A stretch of 64,000 nt of DNA from Diphasiastrum complanatum (taxonomy: Eukaryota > Streptophyta > Lycopodiopsida > Lycopodiales > Lycopodiaceae), in the NCBI GenBank assembly GCA_029204225.1, contig CM055107.1, forward strand, positions 20,333,997 through 20,397,996, read 5' to 3'. The position numbers and the translations under genes were made by a program. Each line of letters begins with the position of its first letter. Position 1 is the first letter of the stretch. Shown piece by piece: positions 42,566-54,325 of the stretch. The notes under the pieces are model-generated. The model saw only the letters and a list, made by a program, of their open reading frames with translations, was not told the DNA's origin and did not search any database.

Positions 42566-44030
42566 ACTAGAATGATTAAAGATAAAACAAAAAAATAGAG
42601 CACAAATTATTAAAAGTATTAAAAGTAGATAGTCCATAAATTTACCTTTGATGACACAATATTTAGCCTTAGAAATAAGATGGGCCATTTTTTGTAATAG
42701 TTACTATGACCAGCAATAATGAAGACTTAAATTCAAATAAATGGTGAAAAAAAATTTCAAATTCGGATAGGCATATGTGAAACTATTCTTTGAGAATAAA
42801 TGTCTACTTATATTTGAAGATTCAGGTATAAAAAATACGTATTCGATAAATTTTGTAAGAAATGGTTTTTTTTTTTATATAAGAGCTATGACTTATAATT
42901 ATGGCAGTTATCAAACATGTCAACTTATCAATAAATGTGTATTTTGCCTTCATTAATTTCCACATGGGAAAATTTTGATGCAATAAAGAAAGCAATATAG
43001 CTTATGTAGTATCATTTATTTTTTGTAATATATTTAAAAGAAACCATAAGGAAATTATGCAATGGATATTTAATATTATACAATAGATCTATATAAATTA
43101 AATATTTTTGAAAGAATAAGTGTGTTACCAATTTACATAGCATATTTGTTATTTCTCACAATTTATTCAATCACGATTATAAGATACTATAGTGCAAGGC
43201 AGATTTCACATTCTTTCTACTGAAACTTTTCACATTCTTTCTGCTTTATCTACGCTTATTATTTCATTGTATAAGTTAAATTTCTAATGGCATCACAAAG
43301 GAGTGTGTTTCCTCTGGTAGATTGCACTATTGGTAATTCTTCTAGTAATAACAGTCTGATTGAGGTTACTAAAAGTTATAATTTGATGACAGAAGTTGAC
43401 CAATAATGCCTCCAGGTATCTGTGATCTTGTGATGAATCTTTCATTATTTAGTAAATTGTGTAGATTGTTTCAATCGTGTGGAGCACTATTACAAGTTTT
43501 TGAGTTACCAGCAATAAATGGCAATGTTGCATTTCAGCTGCCACCATCAGCAATCAATAGTATGGAAGGTATGAAACATGCATTTGATGGACATAGATGG
43601 TTAAAATATAAGACCACCACCATGCAAGGTTTTGATGGAACAATAAAGCTATTTGATTGTGCGGGTGGCTTTGTTTGCAATATTCCAACATGTGGTTATC
43701 TAGAATCTTTTAGAAAAAAAATACATCTTTCATTGGTAAACTAAAGTTTCAGTATAGTGTGATTCAGATCACATCTAATGCAAGCACATTGATATGTCTT
43801 CACTATGACATTGCTCCAATATGCACAAATGTCTACCAAGCAAAGATATAGTGTTGTCTACCAAATGATGATTTGTACACAAGAATGGCAATACATGTTG
43901 GCCACCATGACCACAAGATTGGGGAAGGAGCTTCCTAAAGTTGTGAGTCGTCATGCACATGTCTTGATTTTACAAAAACATGTCATCAAACAAGTATGTT
44001 CCATGCAAGCATCTGTATTATGTTTTTCTC
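42566..44030 (+). repeat. Left arm of the ~1.45-kb inverted repeat
   Basis: Matches 57069-58510 on the minus strand over almost its full length, with small indels. It contains a 112-codon frame (43406-43744), conserved in part in the other arm (MPPGICDLVMNLSLFSKLCR versus MPPGVYDLVMNLSLSSKLCR). The outer boundary is near CTAGAATGATT. I do not recognise the protein. Confidence 0.88.
43406..43744 (+). pseudogene. Unrecognised ORF in the inverted-repeat arm
   Basis: 112 codons. The first ~68 are also open in the other arm (57699-57490, minus), with conservative changes and one in-frame insertion, which hints at coding origin in the ancestor. There is no known domain. It resembles transposon-associated ORFs in position, next to the CACTA remnant, but its order does not fit the TNP2 domain series. 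Confidence 0.35.
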
Positions 44031-44334
44031 AAAGTCAAAGGACTAGACGTGAATCAAAATATATTCATCCACCAACCACAGTTGAGCATAAAATAATTAT
44101 AATAAAGTCAAACTAAAAAAGAAAAACTTACAAATTGGGCTTGTAAATTGGATTTCCCACCCGAGCCAAGGTGAGATTGGCCCAAGAGATTGGTTCTTGA
44201 TTTGGTCGCTTCCCATTGTTGTTTGAAGCGATCCGGATTCGGATGTTTGGACTCGTGTATCACCTTTGCCCAATCTTTCTTTGAAGCTCATCCCGGCCTT
44301 TTTTTTTTTCATTTTTTACATATCTTCGTAAGGA

Positions 44335-45764
44335 TTGACGCTTATGACGAATATGTGTACACATATTTGTCAATGCCCACACCTCGTTGTATATGAAAAT
44401 CATCGCAAATACTTGCATGAGGATCATTCATTTCGGCATACACAAAGAAGAGGATTTGGAGGAAAGATGGAAACAAGGATGCCTCCAAAGAGAACGTCCA
44501 TGGCAGATTGGCACAAGCTCTGGATTGAATCTAAGACCAAGCCAATCAATGGTATGAAAAGACTATCTATCTTTCATTGTCTACCATATTGGAATAAACT
44601 TGGTACAATACAAGTCCAATACAAGTGCACTTGGTCCAAGAAATTGGTATTGCCAGTCCTGTGCACTCAAGGTACAAAATACATTATTTTGGTTTTTGTG
44701 GTTTCAATATATTTAGCATCATTTTTTTTTGTCATTGAACATTGCTCTCATCATGCAATAAATGTTTATAGGTGGATGTTTTTTTTGGAGAGATTCATGA
44801 AAGTTTTGGAAAAATTTGTGCATCAAAGGGCAAGACCAGAGGGAAGTATGGCCAAGGGGTGGTTAGCGCAAGAATCTCTTATTTATGTCACTGAATTTTT
44901 GCTTCAAATACATCCGCCTACTCCATGGCTATGGAATGATGAGGAGAACAATGAGGTTAAAGGTGAAAAACCTCAAGGTATGGGTGCTCCTAAGAAAATG
45001 ACACCTTTTCTTAGAGAAAAAATTTCTACTTTCATGCTCTATAATTCTGGAGTGATGGATAAGTGGTTGGAATTATATGAACAAGAGAAGAAAAAAAGAA
45101 GCTTGGCTAGAAATAGACAACAACATAATAGACATAGGGGTCATGTTGCACTTTCACGTGATGTTAATTCACCATAGAATGGATGGTTGACACACTCCAA
45201 CAGGCAAGATCAAATGGACAAGTCATATCTGACATGGAATGGGACTTCGCAAGAGGATGTGATTGGAAGATTTGTTTATTGTTTTTTTTTAATTTTATAA
45301 AATACAATGTAGCTTGTATAATGATTGATTATTGTCTTAATTACAATTAATATGTGGTAGTATAAAAAATATAGTGCAATGTGGGCATATGGTCATCATC
45401 ATTGCATTGAATGAGTTGATATGAAACGATGAACTTATGATTGTGGTGTTATGGCATCTTTTAATCAAGAAAGTTGGAGTAGTGACGAAACCAAAGTCCA
45501 ATCTCTGCAGAGCTTGAGTATGTAGGAACTATTCAAGATATATATGAAGTGTGTTTTGGTGAAAATGGAAAATATTTTCTATTTGATGTGAAATGGTTCA
45601 AAATCAATTACCAAGGGTCAAATGCAACCGTGAAAAGACATCGTACGGGATTTTTTGCTATCAATTCAACCAAGACATTAAGCATGGATTATTCAGACAC
45701 ATTGGTGTTGCCTTTTCATTGTGAACAGGTGTGCCATATGACATTCATTTTTTCTCAATCATAA
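44335..45764 (+). pseudogene. CACTA (En/Spm) TNP2-like transposase remnant (DUF4218/DUF4216 parts)
   Basis: The main frame (44335-45177, 280 codons) begins with a TNP2 inter-domain region (HRKYLHEDHSFRHTQRRGFG, then LPYWNKL). It jumps over the missing central part into the DUF4218 signature RWMFFLERFMKVLEKFVHQ followed by RARPEGSMAKGWLAQESL, and ends Lys/Arg/Gln-rich. A second frame, 45549-45764, has the DUF4216 pattern FDVKWFKINYQG, then TGFFAIN and LPFHCEQV. The DDE-type catalytic core (Tnp2 domain) is absent. No CACTA terminal inverted repeats were located, so the transposon boundaries are unknown. Non-functional fragment. Confidence 0.75.
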
Positions 45765-46669
45765 TCAGTAACATACACCACATATGCATGTCATAGGTCT
45801 GCTATCTACCAAGCTTGTCGGAGGTTGCCACATGGCACATGGCAAGCCACGTAGGTCGAGTGCATTATATAGACTTGGGGTTGCCATGTGGCAAATCACG
45901 TAGGCATACCAAAGGCTTGCGTGGAAAAACAACCAAGCTCTACCACATAAGTTTTGGATCGGAATGTAGATGTAAAAGATGTACTTAAGAAGTTTGGAGT
46001 CAATTTAGTAGACAATAAACAATAGTTCAAGAGTGTTATGCTAGAAAATTGTCGCTTTGGATTCTTAAAAAACACACTGATAGTCGAGTGGTTCAATGGA
46101 TCGATTTAACTAATTTAGTTCTTGGCTCCAAATAGACTCTTGAATAAGTGGAGTAGGCCCGAAATAAACGTAGCTCAGTCGATAGCTAATTAGGATCATA
46201 TTGTTGTGTGCTCAAGGATTCAAATATAGCAAGATCGATGTAGATCAAAATTGCTTGTGGGTTCTCGACTACTGCTCAGGGTCAAAACAACTAACATAGA
46301 TCGAAGTCTAGATCTAAGCTGCACCTAGGATCGCTTTCATGAAGGATCAATTTTAGGAGCTAATTCGATTCTAGTCTTCCTTCAAAAACTCTATTTTTCT
46401 CTACAAATTTTGACATTCAACCTCCAAGGACATAACCACAAAGAAGATGCTCATTCAACTTTAACCTTTAGAATAACCATTGCATCATTCTTCTCCTGCT
46501 CACCTGCTACTCTGGGAGATTATGTTCCTGCAGCCATAGAATGCGGTCCTAATCCGGAAGGAATTTTATTTCAGCAGAGAAACGATCCTCTCGTTCATGC
46601 GCATGAGACTTGCTTCATCAGGAAAATAAGTACACACTACAAAGATCTGAATCATATTCAAAAGGATCC
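45765..46669. other. Spacer with one block of the 63-kb repeat motif
   Basis: At 45820-45905 the phrases TTGCCACATGGCACATGGCAAG and CACGTAGG recur, as in the array at 63.1-63.9 kb. No gene was recognised in the rest. Confidence 0.4.
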
Positions 46670-46982
46670 CATATCTTCTCTCTTCTCTATCTCATTTCAT
46701 GCTTATACATGGTTCTCTTGGGTTCTACTATCCATTGGTGCACTATATTTGTGATTGCATGCAATTCTATGTGTAGAATGATCTATATCTGCCATTTTTG
46801 CATCCACACGTGTGAAATATAGTAGCTTGAAAGTTTTATATGGATAGAAATAGTACTTTATCTTTTGATTCATGTTTGATCAAGTTCTATTAGAGTTTGC
46901 ATCTCATTTTGTGTGTAGATGCTGATTTTTCTACATTGGTGAGATTGGTAGAGTAGATTCTTTTGTAACCCAAGATCTTTTT
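46670..46982 (+). repeat. LTR fragment of the Copia-B family
   Basis: About 310 bp matching the middle and 3' part of the Copia-B LTR (compare 29720-30050) with scattered differences. It is truncated at both ends and has no PBS next to it. Confidence 0.85.
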
Positions 46983-47024
46983 GTGGACTGTATCATCAAT
47001 TATTTGAAATTCTTCACAACATCC

Positions 47025-47172
<148 letters not shown>

Positions 47173-47627
47173 CCACCAACCGTCCCATAGTTAGTGAATC
47201 TCTTAGGGGACAGTTAACACCCCATAAGGGATAGCTAATTGCCCGCTGCCAAAATACCGTGAATGTTGTGTGGTAGAATGTAAGATAGACCCAGAAAGGA
47301 GTCAGACATAATTAGTCTGTTGATGATAAGACAAAGTTTATCCCTCATAAATTTCAAAAAATAGGATAGATAAAGTAGCAGCGAAAACTTCTTACTTCCA
47401 GTGCATGACTACGCCTATCGAAATTGAACAAAGCAGTAGTGATGGAAATCACGTTCAATCTTTAGCAACTAACTTTGAAATTGCTGACTATTAAGTGATT
47501 ACATAGCCAAACATGTAGTATTAAATTCTCAGACAATTTCTACTGAGTTACAAAAGCAATACAGAGATGCATGCATTCGGACATATACTGAACGCAATAA
47601 GAAGATAATATTTATTCAAAAAAGAAA

Positions 47628-48121
47628 TCATATGCTTATAAGTGAGATTGCTTGTGACTGTTCCAAGGAAACTGGACCGTTGTTGAGGAAGAATGTAAAT
47701 CCAGAAGTAGATTTATGATTGTCTACAACTCCTACCCACCTTGCATCTGTGTAACCACTGTAAAGATTGAGTTTGTCATTGTCGACTGCTCCATAATAAA
47801 TGCAAAAGTCCATAGTAGCTCGAAGATATCTCATGACTCTGATAAGAGCCTTCCAATGTGCTACACCAGGATTAGTCATAAACTGACTGAGAGAGGTGAC
47901 TGCAAAAGCTATGTTTGGCCTAGTATAGATCATGGTGTACGTAAGAGATCCTAGAATAGAATGGAAAGTATACTCACGCATCTGCTGCTTCTCATGAATT
48001 GTTTGGGGACACTGGTCCTTTGACAATTTAAGTCCTGGTTTCATTGGAGAGAGAGCTAACTTGCAATTGATCAGATTATACCTAACTAAAATGTTGTAGA
48101 TGTACCTCTGTTGTGTAATGT
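47628..48121 (-). pseudogene. Copia-E RT end and RNase H start (3' part, split by Copia-C)
   Basis: The minus frame contains RYIYNILVRYNLINCKLALSP, then FHSILGSLTYTMIYTRPNIAFAV (RT thumb), HWKALIRVMRYLRATMDF and the RNase H start GYTDARWVGVVDNHKSTSGF. It joins, across the Copia-C insertion, to the RT fragment at 54326-54730. Typical of Tnt1-like copia polymerases, with internal losses. Confidence 0.85.
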
Positions 48122-48858
48122 TGTTGATTTTCACACGTGTGGACTGTCCACTACATGTACTTGTGATCTCCTAAGGTGTGTAGATGCACCAAGATCAAGA
48201 CTAGATTGAGATTCAAGATCAATCTTGAATCCTATGGCAAAAACACACTACTACATGCATTCAATCACTTCCAACTCTCACTCACACGTGTGGGAAGTAT
48301 TCAAAAAATAATCTAAGTAAAAACAAGCTGCTCTCCTCGGGTAGAGAGAGAAAATGCATCAAGAGCTCTCGGGTAGAGAGAGAAAGCTAGAAATCCAATA
48401 ACTCACAAAATCCATGAAATCACCAAATCAATTAATTTCAAAATGAGGAGTACAATGATACTAGTAGGTCCACGAGCTACCACTATGCTTAACTATGATT
48501 GGACCACATTTTGTCACCTCTTGATCCTATTGGATCATTGATCTATGCACCTCTTAATTCTATTGGACTATATTCAAGCACACCTCAATTTCCTATTGGA
48601 CCTCACAAGGTTCCACCTCTATATCCTATTGGACCTCTTGGAATTCATCAAACAAAAACTTTACACTTGTCTACACTCTAATTAGCAAGTGTTTAGCCTC
48701 TTACTCTATTTTGGCTCAATAGTGGCATTACAAGTGGAAATGCATAATTTGCCATCTATGCCAAATTTATTCCTATCAACATCCTACACCTAGATGCTTG
48801 ATGTAAAAAACATAAGACCCCTATATCTAACATAGATAATCTTTTTCAATTCTTCACA
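48122..48858 (-). repeat. 3' LTR of Copia-C
   Basis: Starts (minus) TGTGAAGAATTG and ends AAAATCAACA. A short open frame inside it on the plus strand (48499-48681) is repeated in the other LTR and reflects only the CCTATTGGA-type repeats there. Confidence 0.93.
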
Positions 48859-48876
48859 CTCCTCCTAAAAGATTAT

Positions 48877-49269
48877 CTATGAAGATTTGAGCATTGATCT
48901 TGATATAACTCCAAGATTAGATCTATGCTTGATGAAAGCACTTTTGCTCAAAGGCTTGGTGAGTAAATCGGCAATACAAGAGGACGAGTTGACATGCTCC
49001 AAATAGATTTCTCCTCCAATAAGCTTTTCTCTCACAAAATGGTGTGCCACTTCTATGTGCTTGCTTCTTGCATGAAATATGGGATTATTGGCAAGAGCTT
49101 GGGCCGAGATGTTATCACACTTGATCATTGGTAGATCATCCTCCTTGATGCACTTTAGTTCCATTAATAACCTCTTGATCCAAAGCACTTCTTTGGTAGT
49201 TTTAGTGAGTGCTTTGTACTCGGCCTCACATGAAGAGAGAGATATGTATCTTGCTTTTTGGAAAGCCAA
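48877..49269 (-). pseudogene. Copia-C RNase H C-terminal part, after the frameshift
   Basis: 130 codons: ISLSSCEAEYKALTKTTKEV, ARSKHIEVAHHFVREKL and IADLLTKPLSKSAF. It joins the main ORF by one frame change near 49258, where the expected QxTISLSS motif is disrupted. Confidence 0.9.
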
Positions 49270-52200
49270 GATATTAGATTGCCTCCAAGAAAGATAGTGT
49301 ATGCACTAATAGACTTTCGATCCATTTTGTCACTTGCAAAGTCCGAATCCGAGTAGCCAATAATGGATAGATCTTCACTTTTATAGAGTAGACCATAATC
49401 ACAAGATGAAGATACATATCTTAAAATCCTCTTGGCCATCTTCCAATGATGGATCTTAGGATCTTGCATAAATTGACTCAATTTGTGCACACAAAAACTA
49501 AGATCGGGCCTAGTAATGGTAAGCCAAATCAAGGAGCCTACAAGACTCCTAAAAAGTGTGATGTCCTCAAAGGATCTTTCATCACCTTTATTAGGATCTT
49601 TTACAATTTGCTCCATTGGAGTATCTATGCTCTTAGAATTTTCCATATGGAATTTTTTCAACATAGAGTGAGCATATCTAGATTGGCATATAAAGACATG
49701 ATTTTCATAAAAATCAATTTCTAGGCCTAGGATGTAATGTATCTCTCCTAGATCTTGCATTTTAAACTCACATCCAAGTGCTAGCTTGGTTTCATCAACT
49801 AGCTTGATACAACTTCCACAAAGAATAATGTCATCAACATAAATTAGAAGAATGACAATATTGCTATCAACAAACTTTAGATACATGGAAGGATCATAGT
49901 CACTAAGAGTAAATCCTAGTGAGATAAGGAAAGAGTTAAGTCTTGAATACCATGATCTTGGTGCTTGCTTGAGTCCATAAAGACTTTTGAAGAGCAAGCA
50001 CACTTTGGACTCATCCTTCATGAATCCTTGAGGTTGTTCCATATAGATCTCCTCCTCAAGATAACCATTTAGAAAAGCATTGGATACATCTAATTGGAAC
50101 ACCTTCCACTTGAAAAAACAAGCAAGTGAAATAAGAATTCTTATTGTCACCATCTTTGCAACGGGTGCAAAGGTCTCCTCATAATCAAGACCATGGATTT
50201 GAGCAAATCCTTTGGCACATAATCTTGCTTTATGCTTGTTGATGGTGCCATCATGATTGAACTTGATCCGAAATACCCACTTGCAACCAATCACATGCTT
50301 GTTGGAAGGAGGATCCACAAGCTCCCAAGTATTGTTGGTGATCAATGCATCGTACTCTTGCTTCATGGCATCATACCACTCCTTGGTATTGAGTGCCTCT
50401 TGTACATTCTTTGGCTCTTCATGAGAGACATAAAAAACATAATTAGTGGAATCAAGATCCACTTGTTTGCCTTTGTCAACATATGAGAGCCTCTTAGGCT
50501 CGGATCTATCTCTCATGGATCTTCTTGGTGAAAAAATCCGAGGAGAGTCTTCTTCAAATCTCGACCCCATCACATCATGATTGTCTTCAAAATCAATAAT
50601 TGATGATGCATCCATAGATTTCTTGATCTCGGCCTCTTCAAATGATGAGTGTTGAGCTTCATGAAAGACAACATCTCTACTTTCAATAACTTGAGAAGTA
50701 GAGAGTATAAAGAATCTATAGGCCTTCTTGGTGGATGAGTATCCAACCATGATCCCTTTGCATGCACTAGGATCTTCCTTCTTCCTTGTTTCCAAGGGAA
50801 TATGGACAAAGCATAAGCATCCAAAAACTCTAAAGTGATCAACCTTAGGCTTCTTCAAAAATAAGATTTCATATGGTGACTTTCCTCCAAGAGCTATATG
50901 TGGGAGCCTATTGCAAAGATAATTTGCACAATTAATGGCTTCTCCCCAAAAAACTTTGGGCAAAGATGCCTCAATTCTCATAGATTTTGCACATTCACAT
51001 AGAGATCTATTCTTTCTCTCGGCCACTCCATTTTGAGATGGAGAGTAGGCACAAGAAAACTCTCTTTTAATGCCTTCAAGCTCACAAAAATCTTGAAATT
51101 TATTGGAGATATATTCACCACCTCCATCACTTCTAAGAGCTTTAATCTTGAATGAGAATTGCTTCTCTACATAAGCTTTGAAAATAAGGAAATGATCAAA
51201 CACCATAGATTTTGAAGCAAGAAGATATATCCAAGTGAATCTTGTGTAATCATCAATGAAAGTAACAAAACAAGTGGCTCCTCCCTTGCTTGTAGTTGAT
51301 GAGAAATGCACATCCGAGTGGATTAACTCCAAAGGATGCTTGCTTTTGATAGAAGATCTTGTAAATGGCTTTTTGTGAGATTTAGCAATAGCACAAGCCT
51401 CACAAGTCTTGATCTTCTTGGAGAATGACTTTGGCAAGCCAATAGCTTTGGATTCTTTGATCATAGAGAGCATGGATTTGTAGTTGGGATGTCCCAACCT
51501 CCTATGCCATAATTCCTCCATAGAGAGCTTGTTCACAAGAGCAACATTACAAGCATTCACATACTCATTTGGATCTAGTTTATAGATGCCACCAAATCTA
51601 GATCCTAATGCAAGTATCTCATCATTCTTCTTGATAGTGCAAGTATCAACATTCAATTTTACATCAAGGCCATTATCAAGCAATTGGCCAACACTAATAA
51701 GATTCTTGGTAAGCTTAGGTACATAAAGAACTCTAGAGAGAGAAAGAACTTTAGAGGATGCAAGCTTCAAGGGAATGTTCCCTATGTCTTCAATAGGACA
51801 TTCAAAATCATTTGCAGTGTATATTGATTTCTTCACTCCATCATAAGGTGCAATAGAAGAGAAAGAGTCCTTGGAGCTACACATATGTGAAGAGGCTCCA
51901 CTATCAATATACCATAGGTCGTCCTTCTTGAAAGGAGTAGATGAGAAACTAGAGACCATAAGAGATCCCTCTCCATCACTTGCAATAGTGTCTTCCTTCT
52001 CATTGGTAATATTGGCTTGCTTGAGTTGATTCTTCTTTTTGAAGCAATTGGTGGCATAATGACCTTTCTTGCCACAATAAAAGCACTTGATCTTCTTCTT
52101 CTTCTTGAGCTTGGATGATGAAGCATTAGAGGAATCATCTTCCTCCTCATCTTTGTCTTTGGATTTGACTTTGTCCTTGCTTGAGGATTGTTGATGTTGG

Positions 52201-52919
52201 TTCTTGCTCCTCTCTTTGTGCTTATCCTTGGCAAAGAGAGCTTTGCCATCATTATGAGTGAGAGAAAGCTTGTCCATCCTCAAGAGCTTATACTCTTGTC
52301 TTGATTCTTCTGAAATTAGCACACTTTGGAGAGCCTCCAAACTTGGTAGCTCCTCCTTAATGGCATAGGATTGGACAAGATTATCAGATTCACTTTTCAA
52401 GCCATTGAGAATGACTTGAACTAGCTCATTTTGATTGATGGAATCACCAATACAAGCAAGCTCTCTATGAATATCTTTTACTCTCAAAACATAACTAGAT
52501 GCACTCTCATCACTCTCTTGGCTACTTTGAAAGATTTGATTCCTAAGAGTGAGAAGCCTAGAGGTATTCTTAGCCTCATAAATAGTCTTGACACAATCCC
52601 AAGCTTCTTTGGCTGTTGTACAGGTACCTATCTCCCTCAATATCTCATTAGAGACATTCATCTTAATGTAGTGGAGAGCCATCCTAGCTCTCTTTTTGTA
52701 TTTTTGAACCTCTTTAAGAACTTGTGGTTCTTCTTCAAGGCCAAGAACTATGTCCATCATGTCTTGAAGGATCAAGATGGACTCCATCCTCATTTTCCAA
52801 ATTGAATAATTTGAAGTGGTCAATCTTTCACTTGGTTCCAACAAGGATGAACCCATTGAAGACATTTGAAGTGAAGAAAACTCAAATGATGAACAATAAA
52901 TGTTGTTACACACTTTCAA
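49164..52919 (-). CDS. Copia-C Gag-Pol polyprotein (1251 codons, frameshifted near its end)
   Basis: Domains in order: Gag with NYSIWKMRMESIL near residue 40; zinc knuckle CFYCGKKGHYATNC near 280; protease WYIDSGASSHM near 338; pre-integrase LWHRRLGHPNYKS near 470. The integrase catalytic Asp are in HSDVHF and RSDGGGEY, and the Glu in SQNGVAERKNRSL. RT has LDVSNAFLNGYLEEEIYMEQ, then LYGLKQAPRSWY and the catalytic YVDD. The RNase H start is YSDSDFASDKMDRKSIS. The true start is probably an internal Met about 18 residues in (MSSMGSSLLEPSERL), by analogy with Copia-A/B. The last ~30 codons are out of frame. It encodes all enzymes for the copia replication cycle in the cytoplasmic particle. No stop codon breaks the 1.2-kb-codon frame, which implies recent activity or recent insertion. 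Confidence 0.93.
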   Translation of the reverse strand: MKVCNNIYCSSFEFSSLQMSSMGSSLLEPSERLTTSNYSIWKMRMESILILQDMMDIVLGLEEEPQVLKEVQKYKKRARMALHYIKMNVSNEILREIGTCTTAKEAWDCVKTIYEAKNTSRLLTLRNQIFQSSQESDESASSYVLRVKDIHRELACIGDSINQNELVQVILNGLKSESDNLVQSYAIKEELPSLEALQSVLISEESRQEYKLLRMDKLSLTHNDGKALFAKDKHKERSKNQHQQSSSKDKVKSKDKDEEEDDSSNASSSKLKKKKKIKCFYCGKKGHYATNCFKKKNQLKQANITNEKEDTIASDGEGSLMVSSFSSTPFKKDDLWYIDSGASSHMCSSKDSFSSIAPYDGVKKSIYTANDFECPIEDIGNIPLKLASSKVLSLSRVLYVPKLTKNLISVGQLLDNGLDVKLNVDTCTIKKNDEILALGSRFGGIYKLDPNEYVNACNVALVNKLSMEELWHRRLGHPNYKSMLSMIKESKAIGLPKSFSKKIKTCEACAIAKSHKKPFTRSSIKSKHPLELIHSDVHFSSTTSKGGATCFVTFIDDYTRFTWIYLLASKSMVFDHFLIFKAYVEKQFSFKIKALRSDGGGEYISNKFQDFCELEGIKREFSCAYSPSQNGVAERKNRSLCECAKSMRIEASLPKVFWGEAINCANYLCNRLPHIALGGKSPYEILFLKKPKVDHFRVFGCLCFVHIPLETRKKEDPSACKGIMVGYSSTKKAYRFFILSTSQVIESRDVVFHEAQHSSFEEAEIKKSMDASSIIDFEDNHDVMGSRFEEDSPRIFSPRRSMRDRSEPKRLSYVDKGKQVDLDSTNYVFYVSHEEPKNVQEALNTKEWYDAMKQEYDALITNNTWELVDPPSNKHVIGCKWVFRIKFNHDGTINKHKARLCAKGFAQIHGLDYEETFAPVAKMVTIRILISLACFFKWKVFQLDVSNAFLNGYLEEEIYMEQPQGFMKDESKVCLLFKSLYGLKQAPRSWYSRLNSFLISLGFTLSDYDPSMYLKFVDSNIVILLIYVDDIILCGSCIKLVDETKLALGCEFKMQDLGEIHYILGLEIDFYENHVFICQSRYAHSMLKKFHMENSKSIDTPMEQIVKDPNKGDERSFEDITLFRSLVGSLIWLTITRPDLSFCVHKLSQFMQDPKIHHWKMAKRILRYVSSSCDYGLLYKSEDLSIIGYSDSDFASDKMDRKSISAYTIFLGGNLISWLSKKQDTYLSLHVRPSTKHSLKLPKKCFGSRGY

Positions 52920-53620
52920 TAGGATCCAATAATTGAGTACTATCTCCTCCTACGAAAGATCTTACAACAATTTGTGAATTGATTCTCACTAGCTACACAA
53001 ATCTCTCTAAAACAAGATCTATTTCAAATCAAATGATGGAGTATAGGCAAAGTTAGGATCCAACACTCTTAGCACGTGTGAAATACACTAAGAAACCAAA
53101 TTTGACTCAAATACAATGATATTGCATGAAACAAAATGGCTAAGATCTCAAAACAGTGCCTAGATCACATATAGATGAGATTGGTAAGCATACAACTGTG
53201 ATTTTGGATCAACCAAGCAATCTCTTGACCAAACCAAATGTGTCCACCCAGGTCTAGGTGCCCTACCTAACCCTCTTCAAAAGCTTATAACTTTTGATTG
53301 GCTCAACCAAATGGAATGAAACTGATTGCAACAGAAACTAGACAAAAATAGCCTCAAAACAAGCTATCAAGCAAATAAATGGATCAAACATGAGAGAGAA
53401 CTTTCAAACTGAAATTGGATGTTCCTCACACGTGTCTGAGCACCTGATTCCATACAGTACCAGGTCAGACCCAATCAATGTCCTTTTGATCTCTTTTGAT
53501 CCAAGATTGAACAAGATAGCTAGGAAAATGGGCCTTGACAACTTCTAGCTCAAGATTGATGAAAATTTTTCACTTAGATGGATCAAAATGCATGGTAACC
53601 TTAGGTAGGCTCTGATACCA

Positions 53621-54325
53621 TGTTGATTTTCACACATGTGGACTGTCCACTACATGTACTTGTGATCTCCTAAGGTGTGTAGATGCACCAAGATCAAGAC
53701 TAGATTGAGATTCAAGATCAATCTTGAATCCTATGGCAAAAACACACTACTACATGCATTCAATCACTTCCAACTCTCACTCACACGTGTGGGAAGTATT
53801 CAAAAAATAATCTAAGTAAAAACAAGCTGCTCTCCTCAGGTAGAGAGAGAAAGCTAGAAATCCAATAACTCACAAAATCCATGAAATCACCAAATCAATT
53901 AATTTCAAAATGAGGAGTACAATGATACTAGTAGGTCCACGAGCTACCACTATGCCTAACTATGATTGGACCACATTTTTTCACCTCTTGATCCTATTGG
54001 ATCATTGATCTATGCACCTCTTAATTCTATTGGACTATATTCAAGCACACCTCAATTTCCTATTGGACCTCACAAGGTTCCACCTCTATATCCTATTGGA
54101 CCTCTTGGAATTCATCAAACAAAAACTTTACACTTGTCTACACTCTAATTAGCAAGTGTTTAGCCTCTTACTCTATTTTGGCTCAATAGTGGCATTACAA
54201 GTGGAAATGCATAATTTGCCATCTATGCCAAATTTATTCCTATCAACATCCTACACCTAGATGCTTGATGTAAAAAACATAAGACCCCTATATCTAACAT
54301 AGATAATCTTTTTCAATTCTTCACA
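53621..54325 (-). repeat. 5' LTR of Copia-C
   Basis: 705 bp; followed on the minus strand by the PBS and a ~690-bp untranslated leader (52920-53608) with no gene. Confidence 0.93.

Noticed and set aside
43406-43744. Assignment to the TNP2 DUF4218 region
   Set aside because: MPPGICDL...SLFSKLCR looks slightly like the start of DUF4218, but it lies before, not after, the TNP2 inter-domain region and is interrupted by the arm boundary; left unassigned.
48499-48681. 60-codon ORF repeated at 53966-54148
   Set aside because: Lies in the two Copia-C LTRs; repeated because the LTRs are identical there.
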